Positions 1-8,905 of a DNA stretch of 55,126 nt are shown here, piece after piece. Source of the DNA: Metabacillus indicus LMG 22858 (GTDB lineage: Bacteria > Bacillota > Bacilli > Bacillales > Bacillaceae); NCBI RefSeq assembly GCF_000708755.2, contig NZ_JGVU02000003.1, positions 1 to 55,126 on the forward strand, written 5' to 3'. Both the position numbers and the translations under genes were made by a program. A model generated the notes under the pieces. It made no database searches and was not told where the DNA came from. It saw nothing but the letters and a program-made list of their open reading frames with translations. Positions within the stretch are counted from its first letter, which is position 1. Each line of letters starts with the position of its first letter.

Positions 1-13
1 CCAATTGCATATT

Positions 14-130
<117 letters not shown>

Positions 131-136
131 ACGCAG

Positions 137-168
137 AAAAAAGGACAGCAGAGATGCTGTCTTTTTTG
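137..168 (+). terminator. rRNA operon terminator
   Basis: GACAGCA (144-150) pairs with TGCTGTC (155-161) around a GAGA loop. An A-rich 5' flank and a T6 run flank the stem, so it probably works in both directions. Confidence 0.9.
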
Positions 169-211
169 TTGTTCTGAAGGAATGCAGGATTAATTAGTGC
201 AAACAAATGGG

Positions 212-578
212 GAATCGTACCCTGTGAAACTGTAAAACGATATCAGAGGGTAAGCAAACGCTCGAATCGTACCCTCCAAAACCGTAAAACGATATCAGAG
301 GGTAAGCAAACGCCCGAATCGTACCCTCCCAAACTGTAAATCGATATCAGAGGGTAAGCAAAAGCCTGAATCCTACCCAGCAAAGCCGAAAAAACGATAT
401 CAGAGGGTAAACAGAAGCCTGAATCCTACCCACCAAAACCGATAAAATGACATCAGAGGGTAAGCAAAGTCCCAAATCCTACCCAGCAAAGCCGAAAAAA
501 TGACATCCGAGGGTAAGAAACCGCCCGAATCGTACCCTCTAAAACCGTAAATCGATAACGGAGGGTAAGCAAAAGCCA
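212..578. repeat. Seven tandem 52/53-bp degenerate repeats with internal dyads
   Basis: Units begin near 212, 264, 316, 368, 421, 474 and 527, so the first three periods are 52 bp and the later ones 53 bp. Each unit has GAATC(G/C)TACCC near its start and GAGGGTAAGCAAA near its end. In units 2, 3 and 7 TACCCTC is the exact reverse complement of GAGGGTA, giving a 7-bp stem. In units 4-6 the left arm is TACCCA, leaving 5 bp. A partial match (GCAAAC) precedes unit 1. Open frames on the minus strand (400-603, 453-1046) arise because the period nearly keeps frame and show no recognisable protein. Confidence 0.93.
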
Positions 579-712
579 AAATGAAAGCAAGTAGACCCTG
601 CATGATCTATAAAAAATGAACGCCTCTCCCTGCAGCCCGGTTATTTTATATAGACATACACGATTTGGGCTCACCGGCATACAATGGGAGAGGGAATGAG
701 TATTCGAAATTT

Positions 713-742
713 TGTATACAACAGTGGATCTGTGGCAAAACT
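713..742 (+). promoter_or_regulatory. Sigma-F-type promoter of csfB
   Basis: TGTATA (713-718), a 15-bp spacer, then GGCAAAACT (734-742), which fits the sigma-F -10 pattern GGnnAnAnT at every fixed position. The expected start near 749 leaves a very short leader before the ribosome-binding site at 751. csfB is a known sigma-F gene in B. subtilis. Confidence 0.7.
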
Positions 743-764
743 GCTTGTATGGAGGTGGAGTACA

Positions 765-968
765 GTGAATTCGGAAGATGTGAAGAAACCGGCTGGGGAA
801 ACGTGTATTATATGCGATACAGAAAAGGCGAAGGGAATTCATCTCTATACAAGTTTTGTTTGTACAGATTGCGAGACTGATATGATTCAGACAGAAACGG
901 AAGATCCCAAGTACGCCTATTACGTTGATAAACTGCGGAGAGTGAAAACACCGCCGCTCTATTCTTAA
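765..968 (+). CDS. csfB: Anti-sigma factor Gin (CsfB)
   Basis: A 67-residue protein with the Gin zinc-binding pattern CIIC...CTDC and the conserved ending TPPLYS. In B. subtilis Gin is made in the forespore under sigma-F, holds sigma-G inactive until engulfment is complete, and can also bind sigma-E. I chose the GTG at 765 because GGAGGTGG (751-758) lies just upstream and the length then matches the family (about 64 residues). The in-frame ATG at 684 would add 27 residues lying upstream of the sigma-F promoter. The gene stands alone between a promoter and a terminator. In B. subtilis xpaC and yaaN follow; here yaaO follows directly. Confidence 0.92.
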   Translation: MNSEDVKKPAGETCIICDTEKAKGIHLYTSFVCTDCETDMIQTETEDPKYAYYVDKLRRVKTPPLYS

Positions 969-995
969 GCTGCCGTTACAGGCGGCTTTCTTTGT
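969..995 (+). terminator. csfB terminator
   Basis: GCTGCC and GGCGGC pair (one G·U) directly after the stop codon, followed by a T-rich tail. Confidence 0.7.
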
Positions 996-1031
996 TTTAT
1001 GCGAAAAGAAGTATATGTTTAGTTCTCTGGT

Positions 1032-1109
1032 GCAAGCGTCCGCCATACAGCCGGGACGAATCCGCCGGACAAGTCTGTCAGAACTGGCTCCGGCGCTTGC
1101 GCTTTTTTT
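1032..1109 (+). other. Structured terminator-like element, possible small RNA 3' end
   Basis: GCAAGCGTC (1032-1040) pairs with GGCGCTTGC (1092-1100) and is followed by T7 (1103-1109). The 51-base interior can form further short helices, e.g. GACA/UGUC around AGUC (1068-1079) and CCGG/CCGG (1051-1068). csfB already has its own terminator, so this is either a second, branched terminator or the end of a small RNA. No known RNA family was recognised. Confidence 0.45.
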
Positions 1110-1122
1110 GGCGGGCTTCTAT

Positions 1123-1131
1123 TGATATAAT
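1123..1131 (+). promoter_or_regulatory. Extended -10 sigma-A promoter of yaaO
   Basis: TGATATAAT is a consensus -10 hexamer with the TGn extension. The -35 position is only a T-run, as is common for extended -10 promoters. It lies 35 bp before the yaaO start. Confidence 0.55.
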
Positions 1132-1165
1132 GGCCATAAGACATAATAAAGGACGGTTTGGTTAG

Positions 1166-2590
1166 ATGGCAGCACCACTGTATGAAGCATTAAAGAAGCA
1201 TGAGCTTCAAAATCCGGTTTCGTTTCATGTGCCGGGGCATAAGTATGGAAAGGTTTTTCCGGAGGAGGCTGCAGGAGATTTCAGGAGCGTTCTCAGGCTT
1301 GATGCAACGGAGATCACGGGACTTGATGACCTTCATGATCCAAGCGGCCCTATATTGGAGGCGCAGAGGCTGGCTGCTGAGCTGTATCAGGCAGATGAAA
1401 CATTTTTCCTTGTTAACGGGTCAACTTCCGGGAATTTGGCGATGATCATGGCGTGCTGTGAGCCGGGAAAGCCTGTTTTGGTTCAGCGCAACAGCCATAA
1501 GTCGATCATTCATGCCATCAGGCTCTCCGGTGCAAAGCCGGTATTCCTTTCCCCTAAGATGGATGAAGCGTACGGTGTTCCTTCTTACGTGGAGATTGAG
1601 ACGGTTTCAGAAGCCGTAAGGAGGTACCCTGAGGCAAAGGCACTCATTTTGACAAATCCGAATTACTACGGTATCACTGCAGACCTCAGAGGAGCGGTGG
1701 AACTTGCTCACAGTGAAGGAATTCCTGTTCTTGTGGATGAAGCTCATGGCGCTCATTTTGTTCCCGGTCTGCCATTCCCTGCTTCTTCAATTAAAGCAGG
1801 GGCTGATGCTGTTGTTCAGTCCGCGCATAAAACGCTTCCTGCAATGACAATGGGTTCATTCCTCCATGTGAATGGCGGGCTAATTGATCGAGAGCGTCTG
1901 TCTTACTATCTGTCTGTTTTTCAAAGCAGCAGTCCTTCTTATCCCATTATGGCTTCGCTTGATTTGGCCAGAGAGTATATAGAGAATCTCATTTTGTCAA
2001 AAGAGGCGGATGCAATCCTGCGCGCTGTCGATGTCTTTAAAAAGAGCGTGGAGGCGAACAAGGAGGTTGAAATTGTCACGACAACAGATAAACGTGCAAT
2101 CATCGATCCTTTAAAACTGGCAATCAGGTCTGCAGCCGGGCTTTCAGGGTTTGAGCTTCAGCGCCGCCTTGAAAAACAGGGAGTCTTCACTGAGCTTGCA
2201 GATATCCAAAATGTTCTCCTTGTTTTGCCCCTCAGCAGCAATCAGGCAGATTCATTCCTCTTTTCTTCTGATAATAGCGGTGAGGGCAGTATTCCATTTG
2301 AGCCTTTATTATATAAGGAAGAAAATCAAAAAATCAGTATGCTTCCCCTATCGTACGGGGAATTAAATGGGTATAGTAAAGAAGCCGTATTATTTAAGGA
2401 TGCAGCCGGGCATTTAAGCGGAGAGGCTGTTATACCGTATCCGCCGGGTATTCCTCTTTTAATGGAAGGGGAAGTCATTACGGAGGAGCATGTTAGGCAG
2501 ATCAGAACATTATTGGCATGCAAAGCGCGCTTTCAGGGCGGACAGGCACTGAAAGACGGACAGCTTGCTGTTTATATACAGAAAAGGTGA
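1166..2590 (+). CDS. yaaO: Orn/Lys/Arg decarboxylase family protein YaaO
   Basis: A 474-residue fold-type I PLP enzyme of the Orn/Lys/Arg decarboxylase family. Visible PLP features are NGSTSGN (84-90), DEAHGAH (191-197) and SAHKTLPA, where Lys222 should form the Schiff base. A smaller C-terminal domain follows. The family removes the carboxyl group of basic amino acids in polyamine synthesis; B. subtilis SpeA is a relative, and the exact substrate of YaaO is not evident. The start follows AAAGGAC (1148-1154). It is first in a run with tmk, separated by 5 bp, so they are probably co-transcribed. Confidence 0.9.
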   Translation: MAAPLYEALKKHELQNPVSFHVPGHKYGKVFPEEAAGDFRSVLRLDATEITGLDDLHDPSGPILEAQRLAAELYQADETFFLVNGSTSGNLAMIMACCEPGKPVLVQRNSHKSIIHAIRLSGAKPVFLSPKMDEAYGVPSYVEIETVSEAVRRYPEAKALILTNPNYYGITADLRGAVELAHSEGIPVLVDEAHGAHFVPGLPFPASSIKAGADAVVQSAHKTLPAMTMGSFLHVNGGLIDRERLSYYLSVFQSSSPSYPIMASLDLAREYIENLILSKEADAILRAVDVFKKSVEANKEVEIVTTTDKRAIIDPLKLAIRSAAGLSGFELQRRLEKQGVFTELADIQNVLLVLPLSSNQADSFLFSSDNSGEGSIPFEPLLYKEENQKISMLPLSYGELNGYSKEAVLFKDAAGHLSGEAVIPYPPGIPLLMEGEVITEEHVRQIRTLLACKARFQGGQALKDGQLAVYIQKR

Positions 2591-2595
2591 TTGTA

Positions 2596-3222
2596 TTGAA
2601 AGGGACGTTTATTACATTTGAAGGGCCGGAGGGTGCAGGGAAAACGACTGTTCTGCAAAAGATCCGTGAGGAGTTTGAACAAAAAGGCATCCAGGCTGTT
2701 TTCACAAGAGAACCCGGGGGAATCCGGATTGCCGAACAAATCCGTGAAGTGATTTTAAATAAAGAAAATACGGAAATGGATGCCAGAACAGAAGCGCTGC
2801 TTTATGCAGCAGCCAGAAGACAGCATATGGTCGAAAAAGTCATTCCGGCATTAAATGAAGGAAAGCTGATCATTTGCGACCGTTTTATTGACAGTTCTCT
2901 TGCTTATCAGGGATATGCGCGCGGGATTGGCACAGAAGAGGTATATTCCATCAATCTGTTTGCCATCGACGGGGTCATGCCTGACCTCACGATTTATTTT
3001 GATATCGCTCCTGAACGCGGTTTGATGAGGATCAGCGGCAATGACGGCCGTGAAGTGAACCGGCTTGATCTTGAAAAGATGGATTTTCATGAGAAAGTTC
3101 AGGAAGGGTATAAACAAACGATAGAAAGATTTCCGGACCGGATCAAAGTGATCAACGCCGATCAGAGTCTTGAAGATGTGTGCCGGGACGTAATGGAAGT
3201 TTTAATTCCTTATTTAAAGTGA
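2596..3222 (+). CDS. tmk: Thymidylate kinase
   Basis: A 208-residue P-loop kinase that phosphorylates dTMP to dTDP, needed for DNA synthesis. It has [11 protein letters not shown] (P-loop), TREPGG (dTMP-binding region) and [13 protein letters not shown] place the start at TTG 2596, giving [10 protein letters not shown] as in the family, with AAAAGGTGA just upstream. An open frame continues to 2518 but would overlap yaaO by 73 bp. The GTG at 2587 is a less likely alternative because it sits in the ribosome-binding site. It lies between yaaO and darA and upstream of holB, an arrangement conserved in Bacillus. Confidence 0.95.
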   Translation: MKGTFITFEGPEGAGKTTVLQKIREEFEQKGIQAVFTREPGGIRIAEQIREVILNKENTEMDARTEALLYAAARRQHMVEKVIPALNEGKLIICDRFIDSSLAYQGYARGIGTEEVYSINLFAIDGVMPDLTIYFDIAPERGLMRISGNDGREVNRLDLEKMDFHEKVQEGYKQTIERFPDRIKVINADQSLEDVCRDVMEVLIPYLK

Positions 3223-3226
3223 ACGC

Positions 3227-3235
3227 TGATATAAT
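3227..3235 (+). promoter_or_regulatory. Possible extended -10 promoter before darA
   Basis: TGATATAAT lies just after the tmk stop, with no good -35. It repeats the wording of the yaaO promoter (TGATATAATGG) and would start an mRNA about 65 bases before darA. Confidence 0.45.
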
Positions 3236-3288
3236 GGGAATACAATTACCATAAATGAAACAATGCTTTATAGAAAGATAGCTGTTAA

Positions 3289-3639
<351 letters not shown>

Positions 3640-3648
3640 GGTGACGAT

Positions 3649-4086
3649 ATGAAAATTAATCAGGAGCTCCGCACAGCGCCGGATAAACGAAATGCAGGCC
3701 CTTCGCCATCCGGTGCAAGCCGGCCGTTTTCCGAACTTGTGCAAAAACAGGAGACGAAGCTGCATCTGCATCAGCTGAACGGAATGCTTGCAAGTGTGGA
3801 GGAAGCCGGCCGCCGTGTGGCCAAGTCCCGTAATATGAGGGACCTTGCGCGGTACAAATCCCTTGTAAAGCGGATGATGAAAGAAGCTGTAGAATACGGA
3901 CTGCAGCTGAAACAGTCCTCAAGTTTTGACTTCACCGGCAGCAGCAGAAATCATATAACCGTATTGGAAATTGACCGGCAGCTGATTGAGCTGACAGAGG
4001 CTTTGCTTCAAGAGGAGCAGTCCTCCATTGACATACTGGCAAAAATAGGCGAAATTAAAGGCCTTTTAATGAACCTTTATACGTAA
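3649..4086 (+). CDS. yaaR: YaaR family protein (DUF327)
   Basis: A 145-residue, highly charged, mostly helical protein of the DUF327 family, found between darA and holB across Bacillus. No catalytic motif, membrane segment or signal is visible and its function is unknown. It begins at ATG 3649 after GGTGACGAT and ends 12 bp before the chosen start of holB, so it is part of the same transcription unit. Confidence 0.85.
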   Translation: MKINQELRTAPDKRNAGPSPSGASRPFSELVQKQETKLHLHQLNGMLASVEEAGRRVAKSRNMRDLARYKSLVKRMMKEAVEYGLQLKQSSSFDFTGSSRNHITVLEIDRQLIELTEALLQEEQSSIDILAKIGEIKGLLMNLYT

Positions 4087-4098
4087 AGAGTGATAGAA

Positions 4099-5094
4099 AT
4101 GACGATGAGCACGTGGAATGATTTAGAAGAGTACCAGCCCAGAGTCCTTAAACTTCTTGGAAACAGCTTTGAGAAGAACCGCCTTGCTCACGCGTACCTT
4201 TTTGAAGGGAAAAAAGGGACCGGGAAAAAGGAAGTCAGTCTTCTTCTCGCCAGAAGCTATTTTTGTGAAAAACCGGACGGACATAAGCCGTGTGAGACAT
4301 GCAGAAACTGCAAGCGCATCCATTCAGGAAACCATCCAGATCTGCATCTGGTGGAGCCGGACGGACTTTCGATAAAAAAATGGCAGATTCAAAGCCTTCA
4401 GGAAGAGTTTACAAAAACAGGGGTAGAATCACACAAAAAGCTGTATATCATCTCCCACGCTGATAAAATGACGGCAAATGCCGCAAACAGCCTGCTTAAA
4501 TTCCTGGAGGAGCCAAACGCAGACACGATGGCCATTCTTTTGACCGAACAAGTGCATCAAATGCTGAACACTATTCTCTCAAGATGCCAGACGCTGACTT
4601 TCATGCCTCTTCCCGTTTCAGCCATTGAAAAAGAGCTGCTAAAGCAGGATGTGCCTGCTAATTATGCAAGACTCGCTGCAAGAATGACCAACAGTTCTGA
4701 AAAAGCGCTCGAATTAAGTCGAGATGATTGGTTTGCACAGGCCAGACTTGTAGTGATAAAATTGTATGAAGTGATCTTTAAGCGAAATGGACAGGCGTTC
4801 GTCCAGGTTCAAACGCAATGGGTGCCTTTTTTCGCTGAAAAAGAACAGCAGGACATGGCTTTTGACTTGCTTTTATATGTATATAAAGACATTCTTTCCA
4901 TCCAAATAGGCAATACAGATCATGTTATCTATCAAGATCTGCTTCCACAGTTAGAACAGCATGCCATTCAAGTATCCAGACAAAAGATCCTTGAAAAAAT
5001 CACTTCTATTTTAGAAGCAAAAAAAAGACTCCAGATGAATGTGAGTCCACAATTACTGATGGAGCAATTGGTTTTATCTTTGCAGGAGGGATAG
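4099..5094 (+). CDS. holB: DNA polymerase III subunit delta'
   Basis: A 331-residue AAA+ clamp-loader subunit. It has a P-loop GKKGTGKK (about 37-44), a zinc module with Cys56, Cys65, Cys68 and Cys71, and the sensor-1 region NSLLKFLEEP. With tau and delta it opens the sliding clamp and loads it on primed DNA. Starts at GTG 4090, ATG 4099 and ATG 4105 are all in frame. I chose 4099 for its distance from AAAGAGTGAT. The neighbours are yaaR and ricT (2 bp gap). The next genes, ricT and yabA, link this cluster to control of replication and development. Confidence 0.95.
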   Translation: MTMSTWNDLEEYQPRVLKLLGNSFEKNRLAHAYLFEGKKGTGKKEVSLLLARSYFCEKPDGHKPCETCRNCKRIHSGNHPDLHLVEPDGLSIKKWQIQSLQEEFTKTGVESHKKLYIISHADKMTANAANSLLKFLEEPNADTMAILLTEQVHQMLNTILSRCQTLTFMPLPVSAIEKELLKQDVPANYARLAARMTNSSEKALELSRDDWFAQARLVVIKLYEVIFKRNGQAFVQVQTQWVPFFAEKEQQDMAFDLLLYVYKDILSIQIGNTDHVIYQDLLPQLEQHAIQVSRQKILEKITSILEAKKRLQMNVSPQLLMEQLVLSLQEG

Positions 5095-5096
5095 AA

Positions 5097-5924
5097 TTGT
5101 ACGATGTAGTGGGTGTCCGCTTTAAAAAAGCGGGTAAAATATATTATTTCGACCCTAATGGGCTTCAAATAGAAAACGAAGATTTTGTGATTGTCGAAAC
5201 AGTAAGAGGCGTCGAGTTCGGCAAAGTCGTCATTCATAAAAAGCAGGTTGGAGAGAATGACATCGTTCTTCCTCTGAAAAAAGTGCTGAGGGTGGCTGAT
5301 GCAAAAGACCGCTTGATCGTAGATGAAAACCATCATGCAGCTAAAGAGGCGTATGAGGTCTGTCAGCATAAAGTGACAGAGCACCGGCTTGATATGAAGC
5401 TTGTAGATGTTGAGTATACATTTGACCGGAACAAGGTTATTTTTTATTTCACAGCAGACGGCCGCGTCGACTTCAGGGAGCTTGTAAAAGATCTTGCGGC
5501 TATTTTCAAAACGCGCATTGAACTCCGCCAGATTGGCGTCAGGGATGAGGCGAAGATGCTTGGAGGCATCGGACCCTGCGGCAGAATGCTTTGCTGCTCC
5601 ACGTTCCTTGGAGATTTTGAACCGGTTTCCATTAAGATGGCAAAAGATCAGAACCTTTCACTCAATCCAACAAAAATCTCCGGCTTGTGCGGAAGGCTTA
5701 TGTGCTGCCTGAAATATGAAAATGACGAATATGAATCTGCCAAAGAACAGCTTCCTGATATCGGTGAGTCAATCGGCACGCCGATAGGAACAGGAAAAGT
5801 AGTCGGGTTAAATATATTGGAACGGGTTTTGCAGGTTGAACTTTCAGAAAAAGACCGCGTGGTTGAATTTACTTGGGAAGAATTAATGAAAGAAGGCGCT
5901 GTTCCAATGAAATCCACAGATTGA
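5097..5924 (+). CDS. ricT: Regulatory iron-sulfur-containing complex subunit RicT (YaaT)
   Basis: A 275-residue PSP1-domain protein. Cysteines recur in [15 protein letters not shown] and in [15 protein letters not shown]. In B. subtilis RicT forms a ternary complex with RicA (YmcA) and RicF (YlbF) that carries 4Fe-4S clusters, promotes mRNA maturation by RNase Y, and is needed for sporulation, competence and biofilm formation. The start is TTG 5097, 7 bases after AGGAGG (5084-5089); no ATG is available near the family start. It is 2 bp from holB. Confidence 0.95.
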   Translation: MYDVVGVRFKKAGKIYYFDPNGLQIENEDFVIVETVRGVEFGKVVIHKKQVGENDIVLPLKKVLRVADAKDRLIVDENHHAAKEAYEVCQHKVTEHRLDMKLVDVEYTFDRNKVIFYFTADGRVDFRELVKDLAAIFKTRIELRQIGVRDEAKMLGGIGPCGRMLCCSTFLGDFEPVSIKMAKDQNLSLNPTKISGLCGRLMCCLKYENDEYESAKEQLPDIGESIGTPIGTGKVVGLNILERVLQVELSEKDRVVEFTWEELMKEGAVPMKSTD

Positions 5925-5937
5925 TGAGGTGGAACAA

Positions 5938-6306
5938 GTGGATAAAAAAGAAATCTTTGAATCTGTAAGCAGCATGGAAGAACAAATCGGTTCCCTGTAC
6001 AGACAGCTTGGAGAGCTGAAGCATCACCTTGGCGGCCTGCTTGAGGAGAATCATCATCTTCAGATTGAAAATGATAACCTCCGCAGACGCCTGAATGCAA
6101 CAGCAGCTGCAGCAGATCAAAAGAAGCAGATGAAACAGCATACAGATAAACAGGGAATGGATTCAAAGATTGTGGACATTGGAGAGGGCTATGATAATCT
6201 TGCCCGTCTCTATCAGGAAGGTTTCCATATATGCAATGTTCACTATGGAAGTGTCCGCAAAGACGGAGACTGTTTGTTCTGTCTTTCCTTTCTTAATAAG
6301 AAATAA
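5938..6306 (+). CDS. yabA: Replication initiation control protein YabA
   Basis: A 122-residue protein with an N-terminal coiled coil (about 1-60, leucine-rich heptads such as [16 protein letters not shown]), a charged linker, and a C-terminal zinc module with HICNVH and CLFC. In B. subtilis YabA tetramers bridge DnaA and the clamp DnaN and stop DnaA from re-firing at the origin. The GTG at 5938 follows GAGGTGG (5927-5933); the upstream GTG 5929 lies inside that site. It ends the yaaO-yabA run, since a terminator follows at once. Confidence 0.94.
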   Translation: MDKKEIFESVSSMEEQIGSLYRQLGELKHHLGGLLEENHHLQIENDNLRRRLNATAAAADQKKQMKQHTDKQGMDSKIVDIGEGYDNLARLYQEGFHICNVHYGSVRKDGDCLFCLSFLNKK

Positions 6307-6310
6307 CCGG

Positions 6311-6338
6311 GCTTTCCTGCGAGGGGAAAGCTTTTTTT
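6311..6338 (+). terminator. Terminator after yabA
   Basis: GCTTTCC (6311-6317) pairs with GGAAAGC (6325-6331), followed by T7. Confidence 0.9.
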
Positions 6339-6391
6339 AAGGTCTGAAACATTAAATTTTGTCCATATTTATAGAAAGAAAGGATTTTACG

Positions 6392-7135
6392 ATGGTCGAT
6401 TTAACAGGAGATGAGCGTTTGGATTACCTTCTGGCTGAGGATTTGAGGATTGTCCAGAGTCCGTCTGTATTTGCCTTCAGTTTAGATGCGGTTCTTCTTT
6501 CCAAATTTGCTTATATGCCGATTCAAAAAGGGAAAGTGCTTGATTTATGCTCCGGGAACGCGGTAATTCCGCTGCTGCTTTCGACAAGATCTAAGGCAGA
6601 CATTACTGGAGTTGAAATTCAGGAGCGGCTATTTCAAATGGCTGAAAAAAGCATTGCCTATAACAACCTCCAAAATCAAATCAAGATGATTCACGGTGAT
6701 TTAAAGGATATGCCTGACGTACTTGGCCACGGGAAGTTTGATGTGATCACGTGCAACCCTCCATATTTTAAAACACCGAAAAAGGATGAACAAAATCAGA
6801 ATGAGCATTTAGCGATTGCGCGGCATGAAATTCTCTGCACGCTTGAGGATGTTATTTGTGCAACCAGCAAGCTTGCCCGAATGGGGGCAAAGATCGCCTT
6901 TGTTCACCGGCCGGGAAGACTGCTTGAAATTACGGAGCTTATGAAAAAATACAAAATCGAGCCGAAACGGATTCAGCTCGTTTATCCTAAGCAGGGAAAA
7001 GAGGCAAATACCCTACTGATAGAAGGAATTAAAGGCGGGCAGCCAGATCTGAAAATTCTTCCTCCGCTTTTTGTTTATGATCAGAACAATGAATATACAG
7101 ATGAAGTGAAAGAAATCCTGTATGGAAAGCACTAG
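6392..7135 (+). CDS. trmN6: tRNA1(Val) adenine-N6-methyltransferase-like protein
   Basis: A 247-residue class I SAM-dependent methyltransferase (YabB in B. subtilis). It has [15 protein letters not shown] (SAM motif I) and the amino-N-methyltransferase signature NPPYF. The E. coli homologue methylates A37 of tRNA-Val; the substrate in Bacillus is inferred. The start ATG 6392 follows AAAGAAAGGA (6376-6385). An upstream in-frame start at 6359 lies before this site. Its end overlaps yazA by 14 bp. Confidence 0.9.
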   Translation: MVDLTGDERLDYLLAEDLRIVQSPSVFAFSLDAVLLSKFAYMPIQKGKVLDLCSGNAVIPLLLSTRSKADITGVEIQERLFQMAEKSIAYNNLQNQIKMIHGDLKDMPDVLGHGKFDVITCNPPYFKTPKKDEQNQNEHLAIARHEILCTLEDVICATSKLARMGAKIAFVHRPGRLLEITELMKKYKIEPKRIQLVYPKQGKEANTLLIEGIKGGQPDLKILPPLFVYDQNNEYTDEVKEILYGKH

Positions 7136-7445
7136 CACTCATTTTTTCTATGTGCTCCAGTGCAGGGACGGCAGTTACTATGCAGGCTATACGAATGATC
7201 TTGCCGCCCGCCTTGAAAAGCATAATGCCGGAAAGGGTGCCAAGTATACACGGGCGAGAGGCCCTGTAAAGCTTCTGTACGCTAAGCAATTCTCCTCAAA
7301 AAGACCGGCAATGAGGGCGGAATATGCTTTTAAACAGCTGACGAGGAAAAAGAAGGAAGAGTTTCTCGCTGATCCTGAACGCTTTGCAGCTTGGGATTTC
7401 TGGCAGGGAGAGGATGATGGAAATGCAGGAACAGAAAAGCTTTAA
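7122..7445 (+). CDS. yazA: GIY-YIG nuclease superfamily protein
   Basis: A 107-residue protein of the UPF0213/YazA group. The GIY-YIG module appears as [18 protein letters not shown] near the N terminus, followed by the Arg and Glu residues typical of the fold ([13 protein letters not shown]). The biological role of these single-domain proteins is not settled; a nucleic acid nuclease activity is inferred from the fold. It overlaps trmN6 by 14 bp and rsmI by 29 bp, so all three are translated from one mRNA. Confidence 0.9.
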   Translation: MESTSTHFFYVLQCRDGSYYAGYTNDLAARLEKHNAGKGAKYTRARGPVKLLYAKQFSSKRPAMRAEYAFKQLTRKKKEEFLADPERFAAWDFWQGEDDGNAGTEKL

Positions 7446-8295
7446 CAGAGACACAGAGTGGGGCTCGCTCTACCTTGTGCCAACGCCGATCGGCAATCTG
7501 GAGGATATGACCTTCCGCGCCGTTTCCATTTTGAAAGAAGTGGATGTGATTGCTGCAGAGGACACACGGGAGTCTAAAAAGCTCTGCAATCATTTTGAGA
7601 TTGGCACACAGCTGATCAGCTATCATGAACATAATAAAGAATCAAGCGGCTTTAAAATCCTGGAACTGATGAAACAGGGGAAAAATGTAGCGCTTGTCAG
7701 CGATGCGGGCATGCCGATTATCTCGGACCCTGGAAGCAAGCTTGTGGAGGATATTCTTGCTGAAGGCGGAAAGGTTATCCCTCTTCCTGGTGCAAATGCA
7801 GCACTTACAGCACTAGTAGCATCAGGCATAACTCCCCAGCCCTTTTACTTTTTCGGTTTTCTGGACAGGCAGAAAAAAGAAAAGAAAAAACAGCTGGAAG
7901 CTCTAGCAAACCGGACCGAAACCATGATTTTTTATGAATCTCCGCACAGGCTGAAAGAAACACTTGCAGCAATGGCGGAGATTCTGGGAGAACGCCGTAT
8001 CTGTCTTTCAAGAGAGCTCACAAAACGATTCGAAGAATTCATCAGAGGAACAATACCTGAAGCTGTGAAGTGGGCTGAGGAAAACCAGATCCGCGGAGAG
8101 TTCTGTCTGATTGTGGAAGGACAGGATGTAAACAACATCCCTGCAGAAGATGAGTGGTGGGATTCATTGTCGCTTGAAGAGCATGTTGCGCATTATGTGA
8201 ACGAAGGAATGTCATCGAAAGAGGCCATCAAACAGGTTTCAAAGGAGCGGAATGTTCCGAAGAGAGATGTGTATCAGTCTTATCACGTTGAATAG
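7417..8295 (+). CDS. rsmI: 16S rRNA (cytidine1402-2'-O)-methyltransferase
   Basis: A 292-residue tetrapyrrole-methylase-fold protein. It has [18 protein letters not shown] at the N terminus, the [10 protein letters not shown] segment and [13 protein letters not shown], all typical of RsmI. The enzyme adds the 2'-O-methyl group to C1402 in the ribosomal decoding centre; KsgA, also in this window, modifies nearby A1518/A1519. ATGs at 7414, 7417 and 7423 are all possible. I chose 7417 for its distance from AGGGAG (7405-7410). It ends the trmN6-yazA-rsmI run at a shared terminator. Confidence 0.94.
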   Translation: MEMQEQKSFNRDTEWGSLYLVPTPIGNLEDMTFRAVSILKEVDVIAAEDTRESKKLCNHFEIGTQLISYHEHNKESSGFKILELMKQGKNVALVSDAGMPIISDPGSKLVEDILAEGGKVIPLPGANAALTALVASGITPQPFYFFGFLDRQKKEKKKQLEALANRTETMIFYESPHRLKETLAAMAEILGERRICLSRELTKRFEEFIRGTIPEAVKWAEENQIRGEFCLIVEGQDVNNIPAEDEWWDSLSLEEHVAHYVNEGMSSKEAIKQVSKERNVPKRDVYQSYHVE

Positions 8296-8301
8296 GATAA
8301 A

Positions 8302-8333
8302 AAAAGACCTGGCGGATTTCCGCCAGGTCTTTC
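8302..8333. terminator. Bidirectional terminator between rsmI and abrB
   Basis: AAGACCTGGCGG (8304-8315) pairs perfectly with CCGCCAGGTCTT (8320-8331) around ATTT. An A-run precedes the stem, serving the minus-strand abrB transcript, and a short T-run follows it. Confidence 0.92.
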
Positions 8334-8337
8334 GTCA

Positions 8338-8616
8338 TTATTTCACTAAGTTGCTTTGGATTTCTTTAAGGATCTGCTCTGCACCTTCGCGGCTCAGGAC
8401 TAATTTTCCGTTGCCAAGAGTGAAGTTATCGTCAGATACTTCGCCAGTTACAGCGCAAGTCATGTTTGGTTTATATTTTTTAAGGATAATTCTTTCATCA
8501 TCCACATAGATTTCAAGAGCGTCTTTTTCAGCAATTCCAAGTGTACGGCGCAATTCGATCGGAATTACCACTCGGCCAAGCTCGTCAACTTTACGTACAA
8601 TACCTGTAGATTTCAT
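8338..8616 (-). CDS. abrB: Transition-state regulator AbrB
   Basis: A 92-residue DNA-binding protein, almost identical to B. subtilis AbrB. The N-terminal swapped-hairpin DNA-binding domain (STGIVRKVDELGRVVIPIEL) is followed by a C-terminal multimerisation region (SREGAEQILKEI). AbrB represses many stationary-phase genes during growth, including spoVG, which lies in this window. It starts at MKSTG; B. subtilis has two extra residues. It is the only minus-strand protein gene here. Its promoter and Spo0A boxes lie at 8667-8729. SpoVT in this window shares the same N-terminal domain. Confidence 0.97.
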   Translation of the reverse strand: MKSTGIVRKVDELGRVVIPIELRRTLGIAEKDALEIYVDDERIILKKYKPNMTCAVTGEVSDDNFTLGNGKLVLSREGAEQILKEIQSNLVK

Positions 8617-8666
8617 ATTTGTTCTCCTCCCAATAATAAAGGTTCTATATGTGTTTTTTCTTAAAC

Positions 8667-8684
8667 TTCGTCATAATTCGACAA
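8667..8684 (-). promoter_or_regulatory. Tandem Spo0A boxes in the abrB leader
   Basis: On the minus strand TTGTCGAA (8684-8677) is followed 10 bp on by TGACGAA (8673-8667), a one-mismatch copy. They lie just downstream of the expected abrB start, as in B. subtilis, where Spo0A~P blocks abrB transcription from this position. Confidence 0.8.
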
Positions 8685-8700
8685 AATCTTCATCCTCATA

Positions 8701-8729
8701 AGCATAACAGTGTTTCCAATAAACGTCAA
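8701..8729 (-). promoter_or_regulatory. Sigma-A promoter of abrB
   Basis: On the minus strand, TTGACG (8729-8724), a 17-bp spacer and TATGCT (8706-8701). This predicts a start near 8694, directly upstream of the Spo0A boxes. Confidence 0.75.
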
Positions 8730-8905
8730 TCAGAAACTATTCAATAGGCTGCGAAAATAAGTGAAATTTTCGTGAACCCCTACAGCCTTAGCGGTATTAA
8801 GATATATACCCGTCAAAAAAGGAAAATAAACGCATAAAAGGGAATATATAATTATACATAGAATAGTATTAATTCAAAATAATGTTAACTATATTATAAC
8901 GATTG

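Noticed and set aside
212-578. Possible CRISPR array
   Set aside because: The units abut without unique spacers, differ at many positions, and no cas genes are near; variation is spread through the unit rather than confined to spacers.
665-880. Open frame of 71 codons upstream of and overlapping csfB
   Set aside because: It is in another frame from the clear Gin zinc protein and covers its promoter; no family resemblance.
400-1046. Minus-strand open frames of 67 and 197 codons over the repeat array and csfB
   Set aside because: They exist because the repeat period nearly preserves frame and because they lie opposite csfB. The translations show no recognised protein family and no ribosome-binding site was seen.
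8761-8830. Second abrB promoter (minus strand TTGACG at about 8811-8816)
   Set aside because: The -35 is good but no acceptable -10 lies 16-18 bp downstream.
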